A stretch of DNA of 60,000 bases from Apostichopus japonicus (Eukaryota; Echinodermata; Holothuroidea; Aspidochirotida; Stichopodidae). Position numbers and translations under genes: made by a program. Below the pieces are notes generated by a model that saw only the letters and a list, made by a program, of their open reading frames with translations, had not been told where the DNA came from and did not search any database. Shown here piece by piece: positions 35,301-48,400 of this stretch (the first letter of the stretch is position 1; every line of letters starts with the position of its first letter). The stretch spans positions 3,669,001 through 3,729,000 of the forward strand of contig NC_092563.1 in assembly GCF_037975245.1 (NCBI RefSeq), written 5' to 3'.

Positions 35301-36839
35301 GAGTTTCCTTTTTTTAGGGTGTTTTAAATTTATTTTGTAGACAAATTATTGTTAAGTCCAGTCCTGTATATATGTGGAAATTGCACGGTGAATAGTGGTT
35401 GATTGATGGTAAGCAGATATGTTGAAATGATCTTCACATGGCAATCACCATCGAACAGAAAGGAAACGAACTAGGTATACAACATTCTCATGCAAGCCTA
35501 TTTCTGAGCTGAGGACTTTCAGAATTTCCATAAAATGTTTCTTTTTTTCTTTCTTATTTTTCACCTCAGAATGAAGACCATTGCAAAGATAGAGTTCTTG
35601 TATACCTTCAGTAGGCAGCTGGGGATATTTTACCCTTTGTGTAAGTATCAGTTTGACATGAATGATTCCAAGAATCAGCTTTATCTCAGCTAAATTAACC
35701 GTACTGTCACTCTCCAATCCGTGTGCTGATTCGATTGACAATTTCAGAGGTAAAACAGGGTTTGGAAAGAATCACAACCACCAAAATTTGTGATTATTTG
35801 AATTTCACAATTTTAGCTTCTTGGTAAAAAGGTGCTTCAAAAATCCATTGACTGGATCAAATTCCCACTGGCATATTCCTAGTAAAATGGGCAGTCGGAT
35901 ATTATTTTCTGATAATAAGCATTAATATGGGGCTTTTGTTGGGTACGGAAATTATTGTGATCCTCTGACTGCCGTTTATTAATGTGTGTCGATGTTCTTA
36001 ATGTCTACTGGCCAAAAAAATGCAAGAGATCTTTTTCTTTCCTACTGGCAAACGGAGAAATACACTGGCACTAATTTAGCCCGTAAGTATGTCCGGAATA
36101 TCAGGGCCTGCTCTAGGCTGAGGTACAAAATATAGTTTCCAGTTTACCAATTCTAGTTGTTGCATCATCCCTACTTTTGTCTTTTCCCGTTGTGTACCTC
36201 TCGTTGTAACAGAGCAGATTGCTCAAAATTCCAGTTCACTGACGTAAGAAGATTGGGAAGGCGAAAGTGTCTACATGACAAATATTAAAATGTGTGTACA
36301 TATATTGAACAGAGTTGAGCATTTCAGAATAGAGCTTGCAAGAGCTGTTTGAGACCTGTTTTTGCAAAGGCTATATGTGATCTTTATATAAATGAAAGTT
36401 ATGTGATATATCAAACTGTAAGCAGAATGTCTTTAACTTTGCTAAGTCATCATTCTCTAACTCCAATGGATGTAAAGATTCATACATGTGTTATTTTAGG
36501 GACACCTTCATGGTATTGGAATGGAGAGTGTCATTATTCAGGTGCGTAAAGTGAGGAGTCCGTCATGTGCAACGAAATATCAACGGTGACTGTACAGCAT
36601 GTGAAAAATTGTGATTAATCATGAACATCGTTAGCGTAATATAATATAAGTTTTCACTTTCCTAGTCTCACCAAGTTGACTAAACGCATAGGTTACTAGT
36701 GCCCGGTCAAGTCTGTAGATAATACAAGACATGATCAATTCCCAAATGACGCTAGACATTTGTCTTAGATCTGCGTATTTTGATGACTTTGGTCCTTCTT
36801 GAGAATTTGCTTTCAATTTCGTTCAAGACCTTTTGACCA
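32351..36839. other. Intergenic, no gene recognised
   Basis: The two longest frames, 114 codons each at 32597-32941 and 33320-33664, show no recognisable domain; the second is cysteine-rich by composition only. A diverged repeat similar to the 'ctactggcaaa...ctggca...ttagcc' part of family A lies near 35870-36085. No RNA gene was found. Confidence 0.45.
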
Positions 36840-37130
36840 TTTAATGATGACTACATAATGATATTAAACATTGACCTCGTAATACACCTAATGACCACCA
36901 CGTAAAAAAAAATGACCGTTTAATGTACGTAACGTTTACCAGGTAAAGGTTTAATGATGAACGAGTAATTTGCATTAATAAACATTCACCACGTAACGTA
37001 TTCAAATGACGATCATGTAAAAATGTAACAACGACCATGTAATGTATTTAATGTTTACCACGTGATCTATTTGATGTTGATCATGTAATGTATTTCATGT
37101 TGACCATGTAACTTCTTTTTAAGTTGAATA
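36840..37130. repeat. Minisatellite, about 23-bp unit
   Basis: Diverged units of the form 'gttgaccatgtaatgtatttaat' run head to tail and are best preserved at 37025-37120. Each alternates a 'gaccatgtaa/taccacgtaa' word with 'tgtatttaatgtt'. About 10-12 units can be followed, and they grow more irregular toward the 5' side. Confidence 0.75.
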
Positions 37131-38141
37131 CTTAACTTGTATATGTTACTTGAGAAAGAAAAGCTTGCATCCCGATCGAACACCAATTGCGTTTATTGTA
37201 TGACCTACTTTTACTAGTGTAGTTGTAAAGATGCGATCGTATCACTGCCAGACTGTGTGAATGTTTGGGATTCTTAAAACCAACTCTTCAAAAGTACCCA
37301 TACCTACAGTGTGCATATCTCTCGCTAAATTCCACAGTTCACTACTGCATGTACATGGCCTGTTCGAACTTTGGAGTTTCAACTACACATGCGCAAATCC
37401 CCAAAAGCTGATCCAACATTTACCCTGAGCTCTTTTCAGTGTTTGCAAACAACCATCTCCACAAAAATTACCTGTAGTAGGCCTATATGCAAACAACTTT
37501 TTACGCAGTGTCTATTAAAAAAAATAGAACTTCAATGGCAAACTATTGATGATGCAAGAAGTACAGTTGTTAAAACACAAACGTTGCACCAAGAAATTGA
37601 CTGAAGCACGTGGTAAAGGGACTGCAAAAAAGTTTGCAAGAAAAAACTATTGTGGTATGATTGCACATTTTACATAAGCAACTTTTCTCAAGGCAGAGAT
37701 AACAAACCTACTGTGAGATGAAAAATCCTATTCAGTATCAGAGATGTTAGCTCCCCATAAACTTCATAGATTGTCTCAACTCATCATTTACGGATCAAAA
37801 CACTGATTCAAAATATTACTGATAGTCTCAAAACAATTTAAGTTCATTTTCGTACATGAGCGCTTGTTTTCAAAACGTACCTGCAATATGTGACAACAGG
37901 CCTAACGTTATGATAGTTGAGTACACACATATACTGTATGATAGCCTATACCACAAATTTCGCAATAGATCTCTTCACAGGAAAGTAACATTACAAGTAG
38001 TTGCATATTTTGTGTTCATTTGTGTTCATTGAGCACTACAGATGCAAGAATGTCTGTAAACAATGGTTAAGGGACTATTAGCCAATCAAATCACGTGAAA
38101 TTTGGAAAATTCTGTGCTCCTGTAAATATGCAAGTTACCTT

Positions 38142-38799
38142 AAAGCAGCATTTTGCGTTTTGTCGCCGTTTTCCACTTTTTTGACAAGTCCATCAAGTTT
38201 TTGACATATACTGTATCAATCACAAAACAGCAAACTAAGATATTGAGATATAATAAGACATAAGATATTAAGATATAAGTTTTTTCCCTGCCAAAAGCGT
38301 TAATTAGCGAGTAATTAAGGACATTTGTAGATAATGAGAAAAGTGTCCACCGACAAATTCCACATTTTATATTAATCACATACAGTTCCCCCAACCTACT
38401 AGTTTGAATCCAACCAATCAGAGATGCAAGTTTAGTTATGAGCCGTTGCTAAAAGTAGATTCAAACGTCGAGTTGGTAACTTGGTACAACCAGCGAGCTA
38501 GACTCTAACAGCTCCCTGGTACAACTGCTATAGACAATCTACACAAATCAAGCATGGTGTTGTATTACATATTGGCCAATGACATTCGTAGCTTTTAAAT
38601 ATTCATACTATGGGCGAGGTTTATTTGAATCCCTATGGAAAATATCTTCGAGAAAAACAAAGTTGTTGTAAATTTTCGACTTTTATGCCACCATTTGAAG
38701 TAAGATTTGAATAGATAAGCTAGTTATGTATGTGGTTATGGCATCGTGGAAGCAGTGAGGTTGAGAAAAACCATAGAATAGGACGCAAAATGCTGCTTT
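38142..38799. mobile_element. MITE with perfect 17-bp terminal inverted repeats
   Basis: The left end AAAGCAGCATTTTGCGT (38142-38158) is exactly inverted at the right end (38783-38799), enclosing a 658-bp AT-rich segment without coding capacity. Possible target duplications are AGTTACCT (38133-38140) and AGTTCCAC (38802-38809). They are imperfect, so TSD length and superfamily are uncertain. Size, AT-richness and lack of a transposase suit a miniature non-autonomous DNA element. Confidence 0.7.
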
Positions 38800-41700
38800 C
38801 AGTTCCACTTGGTGCATGTTCAGACTGTCAAATCATGAAACAGCCAGTTTCAGTAGTAATTATAAAATTTCAGAGTGAAGTGAGTGTAAGCACTCAAGGT
38901 TAGTTTTGGGTAATTGTTTGTGAAAGTTCAGGCATTTCTTGGAAATGATAACCAGATGTTTGTAAAACAAGGTAACCAGTGTTTCCTCCTCTGACTATTG
39001 TAGTATGTACAGTATATATTATTATGTGTTGAAATGACTGTTTTGTTTTTGAGGAACAACAATACAAACTTTGCCCATTGGCCAGTACTAGTAAACATTG
39101 ACAACCACAATGTATGCTCACATTTATTTCAGCTCAATTGATGGTTAACAGGTCCTCTGTATCCTCCTCCTCACATAGCTTTCATGTTACTGTATTCAAC
39201 CATACTGCTGCCATACATATAGCACTGGGAAGTTTAACCTCATCAAGCACTGTCCTGTCAGGTGGCTTTGACTTGTGGGGGAGGACTGCATGCCATTTGT
39301 TATGAGTCAGATCTGTTTTTTAATGGTTTGCAACCTTCAAGGGTAATTTAGGTAGTTAAGAGATGTTTTGCTTTCATTTCCTGCGATATAGGAAAGCATT
39401 AAGTCCGACGTGCACAAAAATCCATACCTGCGGATAACACGTTTCATCAGCATGGATTTAAGCAGCGTTTCATAGTATTATAAGTTTTTACCTTAATTGG
39501 TAGTCAGTATAGGCCCCAAATTATAGCACGCTATAATTGCTAGAAGTTGTCAAAAAGTACTTTCCTGGAGGTCTTTACTCTTCAAATTGTTCTCAGACAT
39601 TTTTAAGGAACACACAAGATGACTGAATGTGCCAGTGAGGAAAATTTCCTTGAAGTTGTAATAAAAAACAGTCTAAGAAGTTTGACCAAAGGTGACCAGA
39701 TTTGAAAACCTAGCATATATGGGGCCAATGCAGCATACCTTTAATTACATAAACATACATGTATGAAGGGTACAGCCTTGAAGCTGTAATCCTTGCTTGA
39801 TTTTTCATAAACAATGTCTGCCAGCAGCCTAGATAATTTGTCTAATTTTCGTGAAGTGGACAAGAAACCACCTCTGGTACATAGGGGAAGTTTAGAAAGA
39901 AAGTCACTCTGCTGGCCTGAACACAGGAATAAAAATTAAGGGAAGTTTGAAAACCTCTCGTAACCAAACTTTCTTAAACATTACAGCCTGGGTGTTCATT
40001 CTTGCTGATATGTGGATAACTCAGCTCTTGTCTGTTACATACAGAACACACATTAGATTCTACACGTGACGGTGAATTTGCTTTATTCTCTATGTTCGAA
40101 ATTATGGATAGGTTATCTAGTTGCTAAAGTCGTGTAAAATTTGATCGAGAGACGTCGTCACAGGTCTATATTGCAAAGTATTCTCATACGTTACTATTGC
40201 AGGACATGATGAACCGTCTGGTACTCGCAGGGTTTTCATTGTTGAGTAGTGAGTTAACGCAAGGCTGGTGTTTAATTAGTCCCCAGGGAAGGAGGAATGA
40301 ACTTCCATATTTTGATTTTGAACGTTAGTCCACCAAACAGAGACATGCTCTGCCTCAATCCCCATCTCGCAAATTTCGCTGCTGTGATCAGACAATAGTG
40401 TGTTTAGTTTTGAATGAATCCATTGATAGGATTTATGGTAATCACCACTTTGCCAATAACAAAAAAAAGTTGAGAAATGATCAAAATCGTGCATACGATT
40501 TAAAGTGCAAACAGTCCAAGTTAATTGGAAGTTAAGAAGTTAGTTTGATATGTGAAAGGTATAAAAGATACATTCACTTGATACCTGTGGGAATGTTTAC
40601 TAGCACATGCGTGATATTTCTACTGGCTGCACTCAAAGTTATAATCAAAACAATAAGTGAAAATTTGTTCAAAAGCGAGTGCCAAACATGAAAAAGAAAT
40701 TAATGTGATTGAAAATAATGCAGAAAAATATCTGTTTACATAAAGTGTACTGTGTGTTGTGCCATATACGGTATATAGTGCCATGTTATTTGCGGCAGTG
40801 TCTCACTTAACCCGTTCATAAATCACTGTTTTAGTTTTTGTAATCAAAATGTCCTCCAGTTTAGAAATGTTAAGAATAATGAACAAGGTTTATTAAAGTT
40901 TCCACAAAAATCACATGTTGTCATAGAGAAGTACTAATTAATGTACTTCATTCACATATAAAGAGAGAGAATGCCTGGTAACATTTAACTGTGTGCTGTG
41001 GGTTTCACACTTACAATTGCATACTACAGTACTACCAGCTGCCTACTGTATGTACACAACAAAGTTTTGCAAAGTTTCAGACATAGCCATACTCCCTCCA
41101 CACAGTAGTTCAAACAAGTTTTTACCCCTTTGGTTGGCCTCATTGTGTACGCTACAAGTGTGCACAGAGATTGCAGTAGCTGTTGTGGGATTTGAGCACT
41201 CCTGTTGACCTTGGGGTTACAGAAGTCAATCAGCTGCTAGAATCTGATTGGTCCGTTGCTCCGAAAGAATGCTGAGTAAGCTTGACTAGGAACTGTAAGC
41301 TCAGGACAGACAGGACGGTATCATTACGGCAATAGGGGTTGCTAAACTACACGGATGGTTAGAAAAAGTTTTACGTCATGGGCAAAAGGCGACACATTTT
41401 GGGATACGTTTTGAACTACTTTACGTAACAGAAACGCTTTAATATTTGGAATGGTCTGGAAAAGTGTTGTACAAAAGTATCACTTACGATTCCACAATGC
41501 GGGATTGCGGTACATGCAGGTAAAGGTTGAGTTAGCGTGCACTCAAATGTTGTTTGGTGATGCTGTTGTAACTTAAAGTAAATTTGAGCAAAGGACCTTA
41601 ATGTCAAGACTTGTAAAATAGTGATAGGTAGAGTAGTCAAAATATTCTTGCTGGAAATTTTGACGAACATCAATATTTTTCACACTAATGCTGCTTGAAC

Positions 41701-42754
41701 AATCATCACTGTATCTCAAAATGTACTAGTGTTTCATGATTTATTACAATGGAAACGTGATGCCTGGCGTTAATAATAAAGTGCTCTTTAATTAAGCAGG
41801 CAATAGAAATGTCTCAGTATCCTGTGTTACAAAGAGTAAAAAGGAAATTAGGCAAGTTTACTGTCCTTTGTTGGACACAGTCTTGTCATTTTGGTGAAGG
41901 CGAAGTTGGAAATGGATAGGGTACGCAACTTCTTCAAGTGGGGCGGGGGGGGGGGGGTGGGAGGAGTGAGTGTAGAGCCAAACAGTTCTTTGACAAAAAG
42001 TCTGGGTGTCTAAATTCAACGCTTACGTTATATATGGCAATACCAAACTTGATTAACAATGTTTCTGTCAAACAAGTATTTGTGAGATTCCTTTAAAATG
42101 TCAGTAAACATTAGTTAATGCCGATGGACGACAATGTACGCTTAGAGCATTTAATATATATATTTATGAATGACACTCCTATTACCTGTTAGACAAATAG
42201 CCTGCAGTACATAGTTACTTGTCTTGTCCATTAATGTACCATCAAAGTTATATATATAATTAAGGTCAGGCCTTCTGGCTAAGTAAATGAAATTCCCACT
42301 TGCATTTTCCTTGAATTAATACCAAGGCATAACAGCTTTTGCACTCGCGGAAAAATGCAAGCGCTTGTTTTTTTCTCCTACCATTTGGCAAATGACAAAA
42401 GGGTATTTAGCCATTACTGTACATAGCCTTAATTTCGAGGCCTGTACGTTTAAGTTAATAGTATACTGTGCATTACTGCACTTGATTTGAAAAGTCAAGT
42501 ACAAGTTTGGAAGTGCTGTTCATGTCTCCTATCTTTGGGCTAGGGAAGGAGAAGCTAATAATCTGTTCTGTTGTGTCCTCTTTCATGTTTCATTTTGTAC
42601 GTCAGCTTTAACTTTCTTTATACTCCCTTACCCTCCCATTGGTAGTGTTTCCTCTCTCAGTACTATCGCTTACTATACGTAGGACTTCATCAACATCAGC
42701 TCTTCACATGCAGTGAACTTTTAAGGCATCTTCACAGTTAAAATAACGGTTTGG
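38800..42754. other. Intergenic, no gene recognised
   Basis: AT-rich sequence with a G-rich tract at about 41940-41965 and short chance frames only. Nothing in it is convincingly coding or structural. Confidence 0.45.
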
Positions 42755-42970
42755 TTATTCACATGGTTCCCATGCTGTCTGGAAAAGTAGGGCAAAAGAC
42801 AGACTACTTGCTAAGTCTTCAGAGTCCTTAATTTTTGGTTTTCGATGATTTTGCAAGAGTTACAACTAGTCTTTCTGTTGGTAGGCTAACATTAGGTCCT
42901 CATTAGTGTGTAAGTTTCATAGTAAACCAACCAATGTGTTTTGGTCAGGCAAAAAGGCTGCAATTTCATT
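42755..42970. repeat. Dispersed repeat family C, copy 2
   Basis: It is the shorter partner of 28800-29215, in the same orientation, with 'ggttcccatgctgtctggaaaagta' at the left and 'aaaccaaccaatgtgttttggtcagg' at the right. Confidence 0.6.
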
Positions 42971-45424
42971 TGTTCAAAAGTGTGGGAACCATGTTTTCAA
43001 AACAAATATTAGCACATGCCACATAGCCTATATAGAATAATCCTGATCTAACATCCGGCCATGCATTTGTTGATTATTCCATAGTAGTAACGTGCATGTT
43101 TGTTTCTCTAGTCAAGTACAAGTTTACAATATGCCAGTCACAAAATATACAGCGTGTGTATGTTTAATAACACTACTACAAAGCAACCTTTATAGGACAG
43201 TTAAACAAACTCTACTATAATGTACAGACAACAAGACTGGCAAACCATACTTTCTAAGTATAGGAATAAACTTGAATGTCTGGATTTTTGCACCAGACAA
43301 TCCTTTGAGTAACTTGTGCTATATCACACACCACACTGTCATGTAGATAGTTTAGCTGAAATTGCATTTGTCATTACGGGTACGGTAAGGCTATGTATGA
43401 GCTAATTATTGGTGCTATCGGGCAACCGGTGCTCATACAGGCACATGCTACTGCAAGAAAGGGCGTAACCTAACAAGAAAACACATGTGACAACCAGTAA
43501 TTTTCTAGGATACTTAAGTGCAATGCTAGTAGTAGGTGAGAAAAGAGTGACGAAGGAAGCAAAGGTTCAGACTTCAGAAACCCTCTCTCAGATTAAAAAC
43601 ATGTGAAAACGGTTGGATGAAAATGCCAGCCGGAAAACTTGACGTGAATGTTGAAAAGGTTAGATTTGGAATGAAGAGGGTAGTGGCCTCAAAAGGGTAA
43701 TTGGGTCGCGCAGTGCGTGTTACCAGTTGTTATAAGCTACTGTAGGTGGATAGGGGTGCATACCCAATATGAGACAAGTAAGTTTTGGGATTTTCGTTGT
43801 AACAATTTATGATTTGTTGCACTTTGTAATTTTCCGGTACTACAGTGTTTATTGTGTTTGAGATGATGAGCAGAATGGAGTTTGCAGTTCTTGAAATGAA
43901 TATAAACCAAATAAAACCAAATTATCTTTCATTTCTTTCAGGAAAAAACAATTATTTTGTAAGACTTGTATCAACATCCCTTGAATTCTTACTTTGCATC
44001 ATGTGGTAAAACACAGTACTTAAACTAAGCAATTTGTCTGCACTTGAAAACATTAAGCTATCTTATTGAAGAGCATTTGCTTTAATAGAAACTGCTGAAG
44101 TTGTATGCCTTTTCATTGCAAAAACCTTTTATGTTTGAATTTGCCTGTATAGCATTCAAGTAGTTTAAGAAACTGGAATGATTTTCAATTAGTTGCCACA
44201 TTTCTTTTGTTTAGTGACTGCTTTATAGAACAGTCTGCATTTAAGTAGATGTCTCTGTAGTTAAATCTATATGAAACTATGGTTCGATCAATTGTAGTTG
44301 TTAAAACCTCTGAAAGAAAGTCAAAACAAAGAACAGCACTATACCTTAGACCAACCAGCAAATGGAATCTATGCGGTCATAATGATGATGACATGCGTGT
44401 TTGCGTGTACAGTAATTGACCACTGGCTTGTATTATATGATGTTTACTTTGCTTGTTTCCTCCTTGTCCTCCACTCTGTAGACTTATTTACAGTACTTTT
44501 CTCTATTTAGCCTATTAACTTGGTAATATAATTGTTAACTCCAAAAGTATGTGGTAGATGATACTTGTGGACTCATGTAATTGAGTGCAAGAACCGTATT
44601 GCTTTCTGCGGAGGTCAAAGGTCATTACAATAATAATAGGCTTGTCAATTGCCCATGCAATAAAAGTAACAATAACAGTGGTCGAAGTTCCCACAAAGAA
44701 TATTTTCTAGAAAGAATACCTGGTATGCTAAAATACTGTCAGACAGCTGTATGTGGACTGTTAACCAATCAAATCGTCAGAAAATATATGTTGACCACAG
44801 AGAGGGCAAAAGTTCTGTAATATGGTTGAAGTTAGCCATGTTTACAATCCTACGGCAATTCAATGAGCGCTGCTGTATTATTGCCGCTGTTTATGAAACA
44901 TAAAGGTGTTTACTTTAAAACCTAGATCATAAATGTTCACGTGGAAATAGCTTTATTATTGAAAAAGTCTATTAATGGAAACACTTTACTTTCATGCCAA
45001 GAAACATCAAGTTTGCCCAGTCAGAATTTTTACAACCACTTGTCCACCAGGCGACCTGAAGTTGATCAAATTTCTGTGGTTTTGGAAGATCAGTATATCA
45101 TTAAGGATTCGCCCTGGTACTGATCGCTGTTAGATAAAGAAAAGGAAACCTGGGTTATATCCCTAGGACTACTTCAGTGATAGTCTTAGTTGTCTGAAAA
45201 GGAATATGGGACAAACATCAGTCCTGTTTATGTGTACAATGTATCTGGATTACAAAGTGTGTCACTGAAGAATGTAAAGTTAAACCTTTATAGGAAAATT
45301 TAACATATTTAATGTTATTTCAGATTATTTCCTTAAACTATCCAACCTTGTTTTCAGCTGCATTTGCTGGATTCGTCTGTGTAAGTGTTTGTAATTCTCT
45401 ATTTTATGTCTGTTCTTCTTGCAG
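42971..45424. other. Sequence upstream of the zinc-finger gene's first coding exon
   Basis: No coding exon is seen. A single dispersed unit of the repeat found at 18388-19200 lies at about 44576-44630, including a perfect AGGTCAAAGGTCA at 44612-44624. The stretch ends in a strong pyrimidine tract and acceptor (ttcttcttgcag) at 45413-45424, so it is most likely intron of the zinc-finger gene. Confidence 0.5.
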
Positions 45425-45461
45425 ATCACGCAAATAGGTTATCCTGAAAGATTGGAAACAC
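45425..45461 (+). other. 5'UTR part of the first coding exon
   Basis: The 37 nt between the splice acceptor (cag at 45422-45424) and the ATG carry the in-frame stop at 45435-45437. This shows that the upstream exon(s) do not extend the reading frame, provided the acceptor is used. Confidence 0.7.
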
Positions 45462-48400
45462 ATGGAGGTGGCAAAGATGACTAAACACATCGACTATCAG
45501 AGGATGGATATTGCCAAAGGAGTAGCAGAAACCCTTAAAAATGTAGACGTTCCAACTTTCAAGGGACATGACAAAGAAGAAGCTGAAAGTCTGACACAAG
45601 AAATAGCAGATACGAGAGAAAAGTCACCGCTGCTGGATACAGATGGCTCACATCATAGTGTCCCCGGAGATACGAACAATAAATATGAAAGCAAAGAAAG
45701 TTTCTCTGCAAGCTTTCCTCCTAGCAGTTTACCTCGTTCAGATAAGTCGAATGTACTGGTACTACAGGACGAGGAAGTTGTTGTACCTACTGTGCCTTTA
45801 CAAACTAGTGATGAACCATCACATCAGACTATACTTGAAAATACTAAAAACAGTTTGAATGCCTTAAATGATTCATGTGCAGACATTTCTGATGGAACAT
45901 CGATCAGGGATGCAGTAATTCCTTCTCCAAAGTCTTCCATAGATGACGACAAAGTAGTCGTAAGAACTAAAGGTTCTGATGATCTAGATAATGTTACCGA
46001 TGTGACTGAAAGCGTGAAAGAGGTGTCGATTGCAACCGATGTCAAATGCGCAGCAAAAGAAGCGCTTCCTGAACAAAATATTCAGGGACGGGAAGAAATG
46101 TCGAACAATGTTCCAGTTGTTTTGAAGAAGAAACCAAAGAAGTTGGAATCGATTCTTTCTAATTTGAAATCAAAGAGTCTATTGTCTCAAAGCTCTCCTG
46201 TTTGTGAGGAAGTTGTGAACGTTCCTGACGATGAGGAGGAGGATGAACCCATCCCGGAGTTGCCTCCTGGAACAATCATTGTTACGCCAACCGATGTGGA
46301 CGTTAAAAAGATAGCAGTTCGCCGGAAAAAACATCGCAAAGTAAGGAAGCATGACTTGCCTTTGAATAAGGTCAAGTTAGAAGGCATGATAAATGCTGCA
46401 ACAGGCATTAAAGATTTGTGTGGTGTCACTGATGGCATCATTGACCTAGCAACAGTCGAAGAACTACAGCATACCAGGGAAAGCAAAACAGAAGGATATA
46501 CTGAATTGGCCAGTCAGAATGAAATGAACAGTGCTGGAAATAATAACTCTAATAATCTGCAACCAGTCCATATCAACCACGGGGGAACCTCTCAGAGTTT
46601 GATTCAAAGTGGGTCTGGAGTCACGACTAACCAGCCAGTGATGATTGGAATAGCACAGGTAATTATTCTAATCACACAACTTTGTCTCCTAAAACTAATA
46701 CTACTGTCCCTGTGTACAAAAACTGCAGTACACTGTTGCACTTGTACAGCAATTCATCCATTTCGCATAGCACTTTGCGATGTGATACCGAATAAATTCC
46801 TCCCTGTGTTACACATTCTATCCTGGCAACCTACACTCTTGTTTATTAGCAAATAGGTTATCTACTGTTTCATATTAAAGGATGAAAGTACAGCCAAAAT
46901 TTGTGTTGATTTGTCTCAGTCCATCAAAAAGAAGAAAAAATTAGTATATGTAACTTTTGTATCTATTTCAATTGTTATTTTATTCACCTTTAAAACTTAT
47001 TTGTTTTTATCTGGAATGCTCCTTCAGGGCAGATCGATAATGAGATTTGCTGCTCAATACAGCCATAAATGTGAATGTGGCTAGTCAAGTTTTTGTTACA
47101 AAGTTTCATAGTTTCTATGACCCAGCTGTTGATGTTTATTCCATTGTTTCATTAATTTGCATAGCTTCTACATCATGGAATGTTAATAAACTGTTTGTAT
47201 ATTAATTTGCATTTTCTGTTTCCAAATGGATGTTGTCTGTTTCTCTTGAATGAAGGGAACTTTTAGAAGTAGTTTCACATTTCACTCAAAGTTTTATTCC
47301 TTTGTTTTTTCCTCCTCAGAATGGTGCATTGAATCAGTCTACTAACCTTACTATGGTCAACTCCGCCTCCACCCAGCTTCAGCTTCTACAACGTCAACAG
47401 TCATTCCAGCAAGCAGATCAGTTCACCTCCATTCCAATTCAGCAACAGGTATCCACACTTCCTTCTGGACAGAATGTAATATTCCAGAGCCCACAGAATT
47501 CAGTAGGAGCACAGATAATCGTCCAAGGTCAACCGGTGCTTATGAATCATGGCATTGGGTCATCACCTTATCAAGTAGCTGTCAATACTGTCAATAGCCA
47601 ACCAGTGGTCTCTAGTCAACTTCAATCACCAATCCTCACCTCTCATCTTCAACAGCCTAGGTTAGGAAACCAACAGCAGTATAGCCCCAATGGCATACAA
47701 ACACCATCAAATCAGATGGTACAACAAACTAGACCTCAGCAACCCTTCTCCCACCAAGTGGGGTCATCTGTCTTCCAGGCAACACCTCAAGCAGGGACAA
47801 CACAGTCCAAGTCTCAGCCAATTTTTGTGCTTCAGAGGGGAGATACCCTGAAACTAGATGCCAGTGGTAATTTAGTGGTGGTAGCTAGAGGGGATGTGAA
47901 AGTAGATCCCAAGCCAATAGCAAGTATTAGTCAACAACAGAATATGTTACCTCAAGCTGCTTCAGTCCTTCCTCCATTACGACAAATGCCACCAGTTGTT
48001 TTGCCACCCTTGACAGCTGCAACAGTTGGTAACAATGCAGCAGCCAGTCCATCTACTTACTCTAGTCCTGTAATCTCAACAGCAGCTGTGAGCTTGCCGT
48101 CATTAAAACCTATTTCACAACTGACAAGAACTGTTTCTCCAGGAATACTATCTGTGTCAGATGTGACTCCTAGGAGCACCCACCACAGCACCTCAACTGT
48201 GATTGCTGTAACCAATACTACAGTGAACACAGATGCTTTTGCTACTAAGCAACCTCAACAACAAGGTATTCTAGCACAGGCCTTGAATGCTCCTCAATCT
48301 GCATACTTAGATTCCGCATCTGGTCTCCATTTAGCAGCTTCAGGACTTATTCGGCAGACAAACTTGCCAAGCGGTGAAGGACAAGCCCTACTGGCCAAGT

